DNA of 57,243 nt, from contig UCEY01000008.1 of assembly GCA_900471605.1 (NCBI GenBank), positions 1 to 57,243 on the forward strand, in the 5' to 3' direction. The stretch comes from Hyphomicrobiales bacterium. Its GTDB lineage: Bacteria > Pseudomonadota > Alphaproteobacteria > Rhizobiales > Rhizobiaceae. The notes beneath the pieces were generated by a model, which was not told the origin of the DNA, did not search any database, and saw only the letters and a list, made by a program, of their open reading frames with translations. The translations under genes were made by a program, and so were the position numbers. Positions 1 through 7,197 of the stretch are shown piece after piece; position 1 is the first letter of the stretch, and each line of letters starts with the position of its first letter.

Positions 1-111
1 CAAAATCGGGGAGCACTTCATGAGCCTTTCTGCCTATGCCGACTGTCCGGCCGAAAGTGGGGGCAGTTCACAGGAAGAGGAATGATTTTCTCACGAACTT
101 TCGAACATATA

Positions 112-147
112 AACAATCTAACAGATATACGAACAATCTAACAGATA
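112..147 (-). promoter_or_regulatory. Overdrive-like tandem repeat outside the right border
   Basis: The 16-nt sequence AACAATCTAACAGATA occurs at 112-127 and again at 132-147, an exact direct repeat with a 20-bp period (two helical turns). Read on the minus strand it gives CTGTTAGATTGTT, which resembles the CTGT...TGTTTGTT core of overdrive and TSS transfer enhancers of Ti and Ri plasmids. It lies on the non-T-DNA side of the border at 170-194, the side where overdrive is expected. The match is by pattern only; VirC1 binding is inference. Confidence 0.55.
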
Positions 148-169
148 AATGAATTTATTCAGACATTTA

Positions 170-194
170 TGATACTCCTCAATATATCCTGCGA
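170..194 (-). other. T-DNA right border repeat
   Basis: The minus strand carries CAGGATATATTG, the invariant border core, inside a 25-bp unit that starts TCG and ends GTATCA. This fits the consensus TGRCAGGATATAT-N6-GTMAAC apart from the first bases and the tail. Border repeats are direct repeats, and the second copy (8876-8900) is also on the minus strand. T-DNA lies 3' of the left border in that orientation, which makes this the right border and places overdrive at lower coordinates, where the 112-147 repeats are. VirD2 nicking is expected near 190/191, so the transferred strand is the plus strand and starts here. Confidence 0.85.
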
Positions 195-212
195 ACCCTA
201 ATTCTAACCCTT
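194..212. repeat. Degenerate telomere-like repeat inside right border
   Basis: Directly abutting the border on its T-DNA side, the plus strand reads AACCCTAATTCTAACCCTT: two CCCTAA-type units separated by a degenerate one. The C-rich strand is on the plus strand, opposite to the G-rich plus-strand array at the left border, so the two ends of the T-DNA have the polarity of the two ends of a linear chromosome. Confidence 0.6.
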
Positions 213-612
213 GATTGTCCGCGAGACATCCTACGAAGGCACCCTCAGGCATTCGCCATTACAAGTTCACCAATCACAATCGCTATGCGACAACAAATGC
301 GGGATTTAAACAGGGACCAAATTTGGACCCTGACGATTTAAATGAGTGTATGGACCGCTACCGCTTCTGCCTCCCCTGAAGAACGTCAGATCGCCCATCC
401 TACCAAATCGAATGTTCTAAGCCTGCTGGAGCTCCTCCCTCCTTGCAGCTCCAATGAACCAGCACATCGAATTCCTCCATGCACCGGAAGATGCGGTATC
501 ATATTGGCATGAGGTATTTCTTCCGACGATTTCATCTTTAGAAATCCACATCTGCGCCGTAGCAAGATCAAATGGCGGCGCTTCGCATACTTCAGGTCTT
601 CGCGGAGGAAGT
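213..612. other. Non-coding stretch inside right border
   Basis: No convincing gene is seen. It holds the 3' flank of the minus-strand 105-aa gene. Open frames here have no start context or family resemblance. Confidence 0.5.
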
Positions 613-930
613 CTAGCCGGCCAGCTCCTTGACCTTCTCGCAAGCCTGCTTGGCAGTCGTTCCAGCAGGCATGATAGTCGTAGTTCCCCGGTAAAGGATC
701 TTGGTATTATTGTCGGAGATCAGGTACTTCTGTCCCGCCTCGACAAGCTGGGTTTTGTCCGACAACTGCTGCTGGGTCGAAAAGGGGTGAATGATAACAA
801 CGGCTCCCCCGTTGTAGCCAACAACCTTCTGCTGAATTTCGCCAGCGCGGGGAAGATCGTGGTCAAGGATGTTGAGAACACGATAACCTTCGCCGATCTC
901 GATGATCTCGGGTTTGAAAAATGCAGCCAT
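613..930 (-). CDS. Small T-DNA protein, 105 aa, unknown function
   Basis: I do not recognise this protein. The start is the ATG at 928-930, in the context AGCAACATGGCTGC, close to the plant consensus AACAATGGC. A TATA box (TATAAAAT, minus strand, 1020-1013) lies about 85 bp upstream, and no ATG intervenes after the presumed cap site near 990. The leader is A/C-rich with no Shine-Dalgarno sequence. The protein begins MAAFFKPEIIEIGEGYRV. It is a compact, mixed alpha/beta-looking chain with a beta-rich middle (VVGYNGGAVVIIHPF, KYLISDNNTKILYRG) and a helical, lysine-rich C-terminus, without signal peptide or membrane segment. It is probably expressed in the plant. An opine-related enzyme or small binding protein is possible, but nothing in the sequence decides. 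Confidence 0.7.
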   Translation of the reverse strand: MAAFFKPEIIEIGEGYRVLNILDHDLPRAGEIQQKVVGYNGGAVVIIHPFSTQQQLSDKTQLVEAGQKYLISDNNTKILYRGTTTIMPAGTTAKQACEKVKELAG

Positions 931-1012
931 GTTGCTTGGGAAGACGACGATTGTTTTTGTTGAATTTGAAAAGTGAAGTGCAGTACCGACCCGAGGATAG
1001 AGGGAAATGAGG

Positions 1013-1020
1013 ATTTTATA
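1013..1020 (-). promoter_or_regulatory. Plant-type TATA box of the 105-aa gene
   Basis: The minus strand reads GAGGTATAAAATCC. The spacing to the ATG at 930 leaves a leader of about 60 nt, as in known opine synthase genes. The TGACGTGGC modules lie 35-80 bp upstream of it, where as-1/ocs enhancers normally sit. Confidence 0.65.
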
Positions 1021-1050
1021 CCTCATCCCGGGAAACTCGTTTAATTCTTT

Positions 1051-1187
1051 TCAGCTGCCACGTCATCACGAGACGTCATCGGTTCTGCCACGTCATCGCA
1101 CGGATATCATTACCGGATGCGATACGGCGAATTAATGCCTCATCTCCCGCGCCCGGAACCGGACCACTTATCAGCTGCCACGTCATC
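1051..1187. promoter_or_regulatory. as-1/ocs-like TGACGTGGC modules in a divergent promoter
   Basis: The 17-mer TCAGCTGCCACGTCATC occurs exactly at 1051-1067 and 1171-1187. Two further units, GACGTCATC (1073-1081) and TGCCACGTCATC (about 1086-1097), lie between. On the minus strand each reads GATGACGTGGCA or GATGACGTC, the TGACG core bound by plant TGA-type bZIP factors. The block lies between the minus-strand 105-aa gene and the plus-strand 583-aa gene and could serve both. The same module recurs at 3537-3571 and 6594-6606. Confidence 0.6.
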
Positions 1188-1403
1188 GCCAGGCGCAAGA
1201 TCAGGATATTGCCTCTCCTTTCAGCGCCCTCGGTGCCGCGCCATGAAATGGCTGCATGACAAAAAATAAATCTGGCACATGCCAACTTATGCGGCACACC
1301 GAAACTTGCCAGTACAAATAGCTTCCTCAATTCCAGATCATTCAATCATCCAAACCAACTTCTGAACTTGGACTTCAATTGCACTCGACACAGAACCGCC
1401 ATC

Positions 1404-3155
1404 ATGGAGTTAGATTTTTCAGGAAATTTCGCAGCCCTCCCCGACGCTTTGTCCCCGGTATCAATCATCAAAGAATTGTTAGGGCTCCTGACCATCTTCG
1501 ATGACGCCTTTTCTCGCAACGGCGGCGACTTGCACAAGGCGCTGATCAGCTTCCAAGGGACGCTCATCAATGCCGACAAATCCGAAGTCTACGCACACCA
1601 CCGCCTAGCCGACCAGCTTAAGAGCCTTCTCGAAGAGACGCGCCAAGAACGTAACCCCAAAGGTCTCCAAGAGGCTCTGACGAAGCACGGCAACATCATC
1701 ATGGGAGACCTATCGGCCATCGAAGGAAACGGCCTTTCCATTGCTGGAAGGGTTTTTTGGGGATCCATCATCTACCCGCAACTCGGATGGCATGCTTATC
1801 TCTGTCTCAAAGGCCCGGACACCTCGCTCGCGCCCGCTGTGGCTCCAACAATTGAACGCAGCATTTCCATCTTCCTCAACCAGCTGTTCCAGGGATCTGC
1901 CAACCACCGTCAAGTTCGCGAAAAAGCCTTAGACAGGCTTGCTCGATCGGCTCCGGGAATGGCCGTTTATCACTATGCACTTATCCATCCGGAATTCTAT
2001 GGAACCAGTGAGTACAACTACATCAGCGGCGGCGCCGGTGCAGCCGTTGTCGCGGCTCTCATCGGCCGGAGGGAATTTGCGAAATGGCAAAACAGGCATG
2101 CTGTAAAAAAAACCATCGAAAGCTTGACGGATATCGATGACGAAAGCCGCGTGGATCCCGAAGCACTCAGGCAGCGCTTACAGCTATCGAAACGCTCGTT
2201 CGAAGATATGAGGGCGTTCATCAAATCGCTGAAGAGTAAGTATCGCGCAGGAAAAGCAGAGGCGGCCACGATCACGGACATCACCAGCGAACTGAGCCAA
2301 CTGATCGCCATCATGCAAAAGATCATCGGAGAACAGGGCGTCGATGACGATAATCCTGAACGGCTCGATAAATGGAGCGCCGTCCTGTTGGGCGTGGTGA
2401 TCGTGGCGATGGCTATCGGTCCGACATTCCGAAATCCGGTAAATCTCTACGGAAATGCCACTTGGGCAGCATATTACCTTTACAGGCTGATCGACAGTGC
2501 CGAAAATCCAGGCCACGGCTTGGAAGACACATTGGGTGTCCTTTCTGAAGGTGGTACCACTGTCATGTTCTCCTTCCCAACCGTTTACATCCCACTTCTG
2601 GTGAAGGGACCGAAAGCCTTCAACGATCCGAAATTGCGCAAGGCGATGATCAAATTGAATTCGGACTTGAACTGCGCTTTCGGACACCGCGTAGGACCTT
2701 TGTTCAAGCCTGTCATGAAACCTGTCGCCGTTGCGCTGGCAAAACTCCTTCGCGCCATTGCGAGAAAACTTAAAGGCGCCAAAGGTGGAATCGCCAAATG
2801 CTTTGCATGCTTCGCTGACGAGGATGACGAGGATGACGCGCAGAACCCCAACCATATCGAACTGCAGGTAGGCGGGACAGGCGCTCCACCACCAAATGTC
2901 GGCGCTGCCGCTACTGCCAATGATGCATGGATGCGGGCCGCTGAATGGGAGGCTGAATGGGAAGATGACCAACTCAACGATGAGGTTCTTGATCTTTTCG
3001 ATCGCGACCCGGACCCCGAAGCTCAAATTTGGGACGAGACGGAGGATACCGAAGCCGTGGAAGAAACCAGGCGTCGTATCCGCTCAATCATGATTGAGGT
3101 CTTCAGGAACCCAACGGTGGATAATTTCTACAGGCACATTGTCACGGTCATGTAG
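1404..3155 (+). CDS. T-DNA protein, 583 aa, unknown function
   Basis: I do not recognise the family. The frame opens at TTG 1368, but ATG 1404 (context GCCATCATGGAG) is the first ATG after the presumed cap site; a weak TATA-like TACAAATA sits at about 1314-1321. The protein begins MELDFSGNFAALPDAL. The N-terminal half is mainly helical. A hydrophobic segment near residue 330 (VLLGVVIVAMAIG) follows a charged coiled-coil-like stretch, and another hydrophobic stretch lies near 400 (MFSFPTVYIPLLV). A basic patch (LLRAIARKLKGAKGG) is followed by a strongly acidic C-terminal region (DEDDEDDA, WEAEWEDD). Tryptophan- and acid-rich tails of this kind resemble activation or interaction surfaces, but that is only a description. 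Codon use and signals suit a plant-expressed T-DNA gene. Confidence 0.7.
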   Translation: MELDFSGNFAALPDALSPVSIIKELLGLLTIFDDAFSRNGGDLHKALISFQGTLINADKSEVYAHHRLADQLKSLLEETRQERNPKGLQEALTKHGNIIMGDLSAIEGNGLSIAGRVFWGSIIYPQLGWHAYLCLKGPDTSLAPAVAPTIERSISIFLNQLFQGSANHRQVREKALDRLARSAPGMAVYHYALIHPEFYGTSEYNYISGGAGAAVVAALIGRREFAKWQNRHAVKKTIESLTDIDDESRVDPEALRQRLQLSKRSFEDMRAFIKSLKSKYRAGKAEAATITDITSELSQLIAIMQKIIGEQGVDDDNPERLDKWSAVLLGVVIVAMAIGPTFRNPVNLYGNATWAAYYLYRLIDSAENPGHGLEDTLGVLSEGGTTVMFSFPTVYIPLLVKGPKAFNDPKLRKAMIKLNSDLNCAFGHRVGPLFKPVMKPVAVALAKLLRAIARKLKGAKGGIAKCFACFADEDDEDDAQNPNHIELQVGGTGAPPPNVGAAATANDAWMRAAEWEAEWEDDQLNDEVLDLFDRDPDPEAQIWDETEDTEAVEETRRRIRSIMIEVFRNPTVDNFYRHIVTVM

Positions 3156-3536
3156 CTGAAGCGGGGAATGGTCCATAGCTCCCTTATAGATTCCAGGAGT
3201 TTAGCGCTCTTGCTTCCTTATCCAATAACCAAATCCGGGCTATAGAATTTTACCTTGATCCTTGTCCTTATGAGCTATGCAAACATATCGCATTACTGTG
3301 CAAACCCCGTTAGCGTGAAACGGCAACAAGCTTGATTAGCTGCCATGGCGAGCAACGCAAAACACGTCTGCAGCCATCATTGCGATACAGGTCTCAGCGC
3401 AACGAATTTCAGTTGGATAACTACGATGCCGGACGCCCGCGTTGTGCCAACTCATCGGCCAAATCACGGGGATGCGATGCCTGTCTTCGCTCCAGGGATG
3501 AAGGTGAAACGTGACAGGATTTGCCCACAACGGAGG

Positions 3537-3636
3537 TGACGTGGCATCGTCTGAACGGTGTGACGTGGCATCTCACCGGACACGTCAGCTCACCGGAAAC
3601 GGTGTAGCGGCCTTTCCGAAGCATGAGTATAAAAAC
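3537..3636 (+). promoter_or_regulatory. Plant-type promoter of the opine dehydrogenase gene
   Basis: TGACGTGGCATC occurs at 3537-3548 and again at 3560-3571, 23 bp apart, followed by ACACGTCAGC near 3580. The TATA box TATAAAAAC lies at 3628-3636, which predicts a cap site near 3660 and a leader of about 70 nt with no ATG before 3729. The stretch from 3156 to 3536 contains no gene that I can see; it is the 3' flank of the 583-aa gene and upstream promoter. Confidence 0.65.
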
Positions 3637-3675
3637 ATCGGTTCAGAACCTCCCACCAGCAACACAATCACTGAA

Positions 3676-3716
3676 CTCTTCATCTTCATCTTCATCTTCA
3701 TCTTCATCTTCATCTT
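3676..3716 (+). repeat. (CTTCAT)n repeat in the 5' leader
   Basis: About six perfect CTTCAT hexamers lie between the TATA box and the start codon of the opine dehydrogenase gene. The array is pyrimidine-rich, lacks ATG and stem-forming potential, and would make an unstructured leader suited to scanning ribosomes. As a simple repeat it is likely to vary in copy number between strains. Confidence 0.85.
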
Positions 3717-3728
3717 TCGAAATTCACC

Positions 3729-4955
3729 ATGTCCGAACGTCAAGACACCTTCAATCTGGTAACGATCCAGGAAAAAAATCGTGCTTACAACGTCCTCGTC
3801 TATGCCTTGGGAAACACCGGTGCGGCTGACAGCGTACGTTTGATCGAAAATGGACATAAGGTTTACGTCCACACCGACCCCAAGCGTTCGCAAGACCTCA
3901 TCAACCATGTGGAGAAAGACGGACTTCAGGCTTATGGTGACTACTTCAATGGCAACTATCACCCTAATGTCGTGCGCAATCTCGCGGAAGTCATGCCAAA
4001 GGTAGACGCCATCATCAACACCGTTCTACCGACAGGCCAAGCCGAAGCCGTGCGGGAATTGTTTAAGCACACCAACAGGAAGCAGGTCTATTACATGATC
4101 CATGGACTAGGACACGCCGGCTGGGTCAAGACCGATGAGAAGTCGCCGCATCTTCTTGTCGATGTCAACACCGCTTTCCAGGGCTCCAGGGTCCAGAAGG
4201 ATGGCGAAGAAATCGGCAGGGTCCATATCGGCGCCTCCAAGGCAAACCTCACCCTATATGCCAGACGAACCGATGAGGAAATCGCCTCCAAGGACCCGTT
4301 TGATATCGTGTCCGAAGACGATCGCATCATGACCCGCATTCTTTTTCCGTCTCCAAACGCGATATGGAATACCGTCCCCTTTGCAGCCTACGGAAAATCT
4401 TCCGCTTTTGAACTTCATGCGCCACCGACTTTGCTCGGGATGATCGGGCTGAGCCATGATAAATGCCGCGGTGTACTGGATTACTACAAGGATCATGTCG
4501 GTAACGCATTCGCCAGAAATGTCATTCTGAAACTGGATGAAGCGCGCGTTGAATTCGGAGGCCCTAAGTGGATGAATTGGAACGCCCACAATATCATCAA
4601 GGCATGCGAGAACGACACGGGCCGGAAACTCAACACTGGCAACCCTCACGCGGATCTGAAGGTTTACGCGGATGGCAGGGGCAGACCCCCCGGAGCCGGG
4701 TATCTGCCTGAGCCTTTCGGCCCTTATGTCGTGGACGAAATACTATGCCATATGGTGCCCCTCTACGCGATGATGGTCGTCGCTGATTTCCCCATCAAGT
4801 ACCGCAAACGCTACGAGGGCTTCATCGTATACGCCAGCATGGTCTATGACAGGGATTTCATGAGCGATGGAATGAACGCTGAAAAGCTCGGAATTGCTGA
4901 TATGACCGCAGGACAGTTCATCGAGAAGTACCGTGGTGCGGGTTCTATCGAGTGA
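3729..4955 (+). CDS. Opine synthase, octopine/vitopine-type opine dehydrogenase family
   Basis: This 408-aa protein would condense an amino acid with a keto acid reductively, using NAD(P)H, in the transformed plant cell. The N-terminus has a Rossmann dinucleotide-binding segment (NVLVYALGNTGAADSVRLI, then KVYVHTD). The C-terminal half fits the octopine-dehydrogenase domain, with LHAPPTLLGMIGL, a central W..NAHNIIKACE stretch and YLPEPFGPYVVDEI followed by P at ADFPIKY. The length is close to nopaline synthase and somewhat longer than octopine synthase, but the sequence is not nopaline synthase. The start is the first ATG of a plant-type transcript (leader ends AAATTCACCATGTCC). Which opine it makes cannot be read from the sequence; a vitopine/octopine-like product is the best guess. 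Confidence 0.75.
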   Translation: MSERQDTFNLVTIQEKNRAYNVLVYALGNTGAADSVRLIENGHKVYVHTDPKRSQDLINHVEKDGLQAYGDYFNGNYHPNVVRNLAEVMPKVDAIINTVLPTGQAEAVRELFKHTNRKQVYYMIHGLGHAGWVKTDEKSPHLLVDVNTAFQGSRVQKDGEEIGRVHIGASKANLTLYARRTDEEIASKDPFDIVSEDDRIMTRILFPSPNAIWNTVPFAAYGKSSAFELHAPPTLLGMIGLSHDKCRGVLDYYKDHVGNAFARNVILKLDEARVEFGGPKWMNWNAHNIIKACENDTGRKLNTGNPHADLKVYADGRGRPPGAGYLPEPFGPYVVDEILCHMVPLYAMMVVADFPIKYRKRYEGFIVYASMVYDRDFMSDGMNAEKLGIADMTAGQFIEKYRGAGSIE

Positions 4956-5209
4956 GTGGCGGCGCGTATGTAGGAACTGTCGATTTCGATACAATTGTTG
5001 TCACTAAAGACGGCTACCAGATGCTGATACCCTTCGACCTCGGCACGGAGGTTGGAAATTAGCCTCTTCCTAAAGCCCACCTAAACCCAAAAAAAAATAA
5101 TAAAAAGCTACACGTCGCTGAGTAGCTAGACCGTATCGCTTGTCATTACTTAGAAAATCAAATTTGACGTGTAGAAAAATTTCCGTTCTCTCCAATTCTC
5201 TTACGTGGT

Positions 5210-5462
5210 CACCCTTCCACATCGCATTCATATTCAACAGGTCATTCCAGCCAGAACAATAGTAAATTACGCACGCAGCCCCTCAAACTCGAAACGCAGC
5301 AAAAAACATTTCTGTAGGTTTTCCTGTAGGAAGAGACCGTCATCAACGAAAACCCAATAACGTCTAACGGGGTCCCGCCTTTATATTTCCATCTGTGGAT
5401 CTCCAATAGTGGTGCTTGCCAGATGGTAACACTCCTGAGACGTCTATGGAACTTCACTGCGT
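5210..5462 (+). pseudogene. Decayed second copy of the acs 5' end
   Basis: Translation of 5380-5460 gives FIFPSVDLQ-stop-WCLPDG followed by TPETSMELHC. This aligns without gaps to acs residues YVFPSVDLPKWRLPDG...TFLDLHS. Upstream, CCAAT and CTAAC motifs resemble the 3' part of the acs intron, and the CACATCGCATTCATATTCAACA leader segment resembles that of acs. Homology ends near 5462, just before the 199-aa gene. An in-frame TAG (5407-5409) makes it non-functional. It records an earlier duplication or replacement of acs within this T-DNA. The rest of the 4956-5499 interval holds no gene. Confidence 0.75.
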
Positions 5463-5499
5463 CAGCTGCCGGCAAATAGTAAAAATCAAATATGCTAAT

Positions 5500-6099
5500 T
5501 TAAACTCTACATAACCCATCCTCGTCGGTGTTCGGGGCAAACTCTGTCCCATCAGCTTTATCAGCTGAGAAATTGGGAGATTGCTCCTCGTTTGTCTCTA
5601 ACTCGGCGAGGGTTTCCGGGTCGTCGCCTAAACTGTCTAATTCGTCCTGGCTTGCCTCTAACCCGTCGAGGCTCTCGGCTTCATCGCTAAACCATGGGAC
5701 AAAGATTTCTTCGTTCTTGCGGAAGTCTTTTCTGAACTCGTCCAATCTCCTTAGCAGCTCATACGTCTCAAAGCCGAACTTTACGGTGAACACCTCGTTG
5801 GAAACATCGCTATCGTCTAAGTCGGAAACATCGGGATGCTGAAATTGAAAATCCTGGAGGAATAGCAAGGTGCACAAGCTCGGATCTCCCATGCTATCTG
5901 GGCTCTCTTCGATTAATTTTTTGAGTATTCTGTCCCAATCCCACCCGTCGCCGAAAGTTTGCAGAATTTCTTCTTCTCCGAACCAGATACTATCGGGAGT
6001 TACGAGATAGTCATTCTCAACTAGCCCGAAAACATGGTCCTCGATCTCATTGTATACTGTCTTCACGAAGAAAACGAAGCGAGTACCTTCTGCTCTCAT
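5500..6099 (-). CDS. Acidic T-DNA protein, 199 aa, possibly plast (RolB/6b-like) family
   Basis: The chain starts MRAEGTRFVFFVKTVYNEI and continues ENDYLVTPDSIWFGEEE. That stretch resembles the region of 6b/RolB-type plast proteins where a short hydrophobic strand is followed by Y-x2-P-x-x-I-x-x-G. The C-terminal third is strongly acidic (repeated D/E runs such as LDGLEASQDELDSLGDD), recalling the acidic tail of 6b. Plast proteins alter plant growth; if this is one, it is the only growth-active candidate in the T-DNA. No Shine-Dalgarno sequence precedes the ATG. Upstream on the minus strand, an earlier ATG at 6140 opens a seven-codon reading frame ending at 6117, a possible upstream ORF. Family assignment is tentative; the gene itself is likely real. 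Confidence 0.5.
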   Translation of the reverse strand: MRAEGTRFVFFVKTVYNEIEDHVFGLVENDYLVTPDSIWFGEEEILQTFGDGWDWDRILKKLIEESPDSMGDPSLCTLLFLQDFQFQHPDVSDLDDSDVSNEVFTVKFGFETYELLRRLDEFRKDFRKNEEIFVPWFSDEAESLDGLEASQDELDSLGDDPETLAELETNEEQSPNFSADKADGTEFAPNTDEDGLCRV

Positions 6100-7079
6100 T
6101 TCTCTTATTTTTTTAATTAAAATAGAGCAATTTGGGTCATTGTCGATCCGTAAGAGAAAGACGAATACGATAAGCTATAAATTGTTAGCTATTGAATAAC
6201 GAGATGAAGAAACGGACCTTTTTTGCTTTTCCAAATTGAAATGCGTCACCGTGCTTTATCATCTCGTTCCAACTGGGACACCGCCCATGCTCTTCTTTGG
6301 AAACAGTTGTATCCATTATTGTAACTCGACGCGGCCTGGCAGCATCGATCGCATATACAGCTCACTTTATACCGTGACACCTATTCCTAGCACACGACGC
6401 TGCATTTTGAGGAAGGTCGCGCCCCTGGACAGCTTACGCAAATCCGACCGGATATTTCACGTTCCGAGATCGCGTGTCCAATAGGGTCTGCCAGCGCGCG
6501 CGTGACGACCGAGCGAACCGTGTTCCACTACCTCGCCGACCACTAGAGGGATGAGCCAACCAAGCCACGACGCATAGCGTTGGACGCGTCTGCTTTGCCA
6601 CGTCAACACACACTCACAAACCAATTCGTAATCGGCAGCTTGAAGGGTGGGTGCTTATGGCTTTTTTCTGAGTGGCATCATCCGCGGCATGCCGCTCCAA
6701 TCCTTCATGTGATAAGCGCCTTCGAAACCGCGCGTCATACACTTCCCGGATAAGAAATTACCTCGCTTGCCAGCCAATCGTCTGGCTCACTAGAAGTCGC
6801 AATCACCGATCGCCCCTCGATTGAGGAGAAAAACCTGCTCAGCTTAGACGATACGTCAGTATCGGCCTTGCTCTTTCCACTGGAAATGAATGGCATCCGT
6901 CTTGGCAGGGATGCTGTGCTGGCAGAACTATCCCGATTGAGCCTATACGCGTCAGCTGCTTTTGCTCAGCCCCGCTCGCCAGGCTAGGGTGCCAGCGCTT
7001 AGGAGAATTTTTCATGGGCAAACCCATTCTGCAGTCACCTTTATGTTTTTCTATTGTCTGCTTTCCTTAGACAAAAAAC
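6100..7079 (+). promoter_or_regulatory. Upstream region of acs
   Basis: No credible gene lies here. It includes a module TTTGCCACGTCAAC (6594-6606) and two further TGACG cores on the minus strand, at about 6851 (ATACGTCAGTATC) and 6951 (ACGCGTCAGCTG). The last two are 130-230 bp upstream of the acs TATA box. A GC-rich patch around 6490-6545 differs in composition from its surroundings and may be inserted bacterial sequence. Confidence 0.4.
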
Positions 7080-7089
7080 TATAAAAACT
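7080..7089 (+). promoter_or_regulatory. Plant-type TATA box of acs
   Basis: The sequence is CTATAAAAAC. It predicts a cap site near 7110, and the following leader (ACTACCCGTTCACTCACATC and on) contains no ATG until 7198. Confidence 0.65.
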
Positions 7090-7197
7090 CGGCAATCTCG
7101 TTTTAAAATATCATTTCACTACCCGTTCACTCACATCATTCGCAACATCGTTCAGTCAATCAAGCACTTAACCCCAGGCGCCTCTAACAGAATAGCC

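Noticed and set aside
2184..3026. 280-codon minus-strand open frame
   Set aside because: It lies entirely opposite the 583-aa gene, has no promoter or ribosome site, and its composition is that of a shadow frame.
3585..3962. Minus-strand frame containing repeated MK units
   Set aside because: The MKMKMK run is just the reverse reading of the CTTCAT leader repeat; the frame crosses the opine dehydrogenase start.
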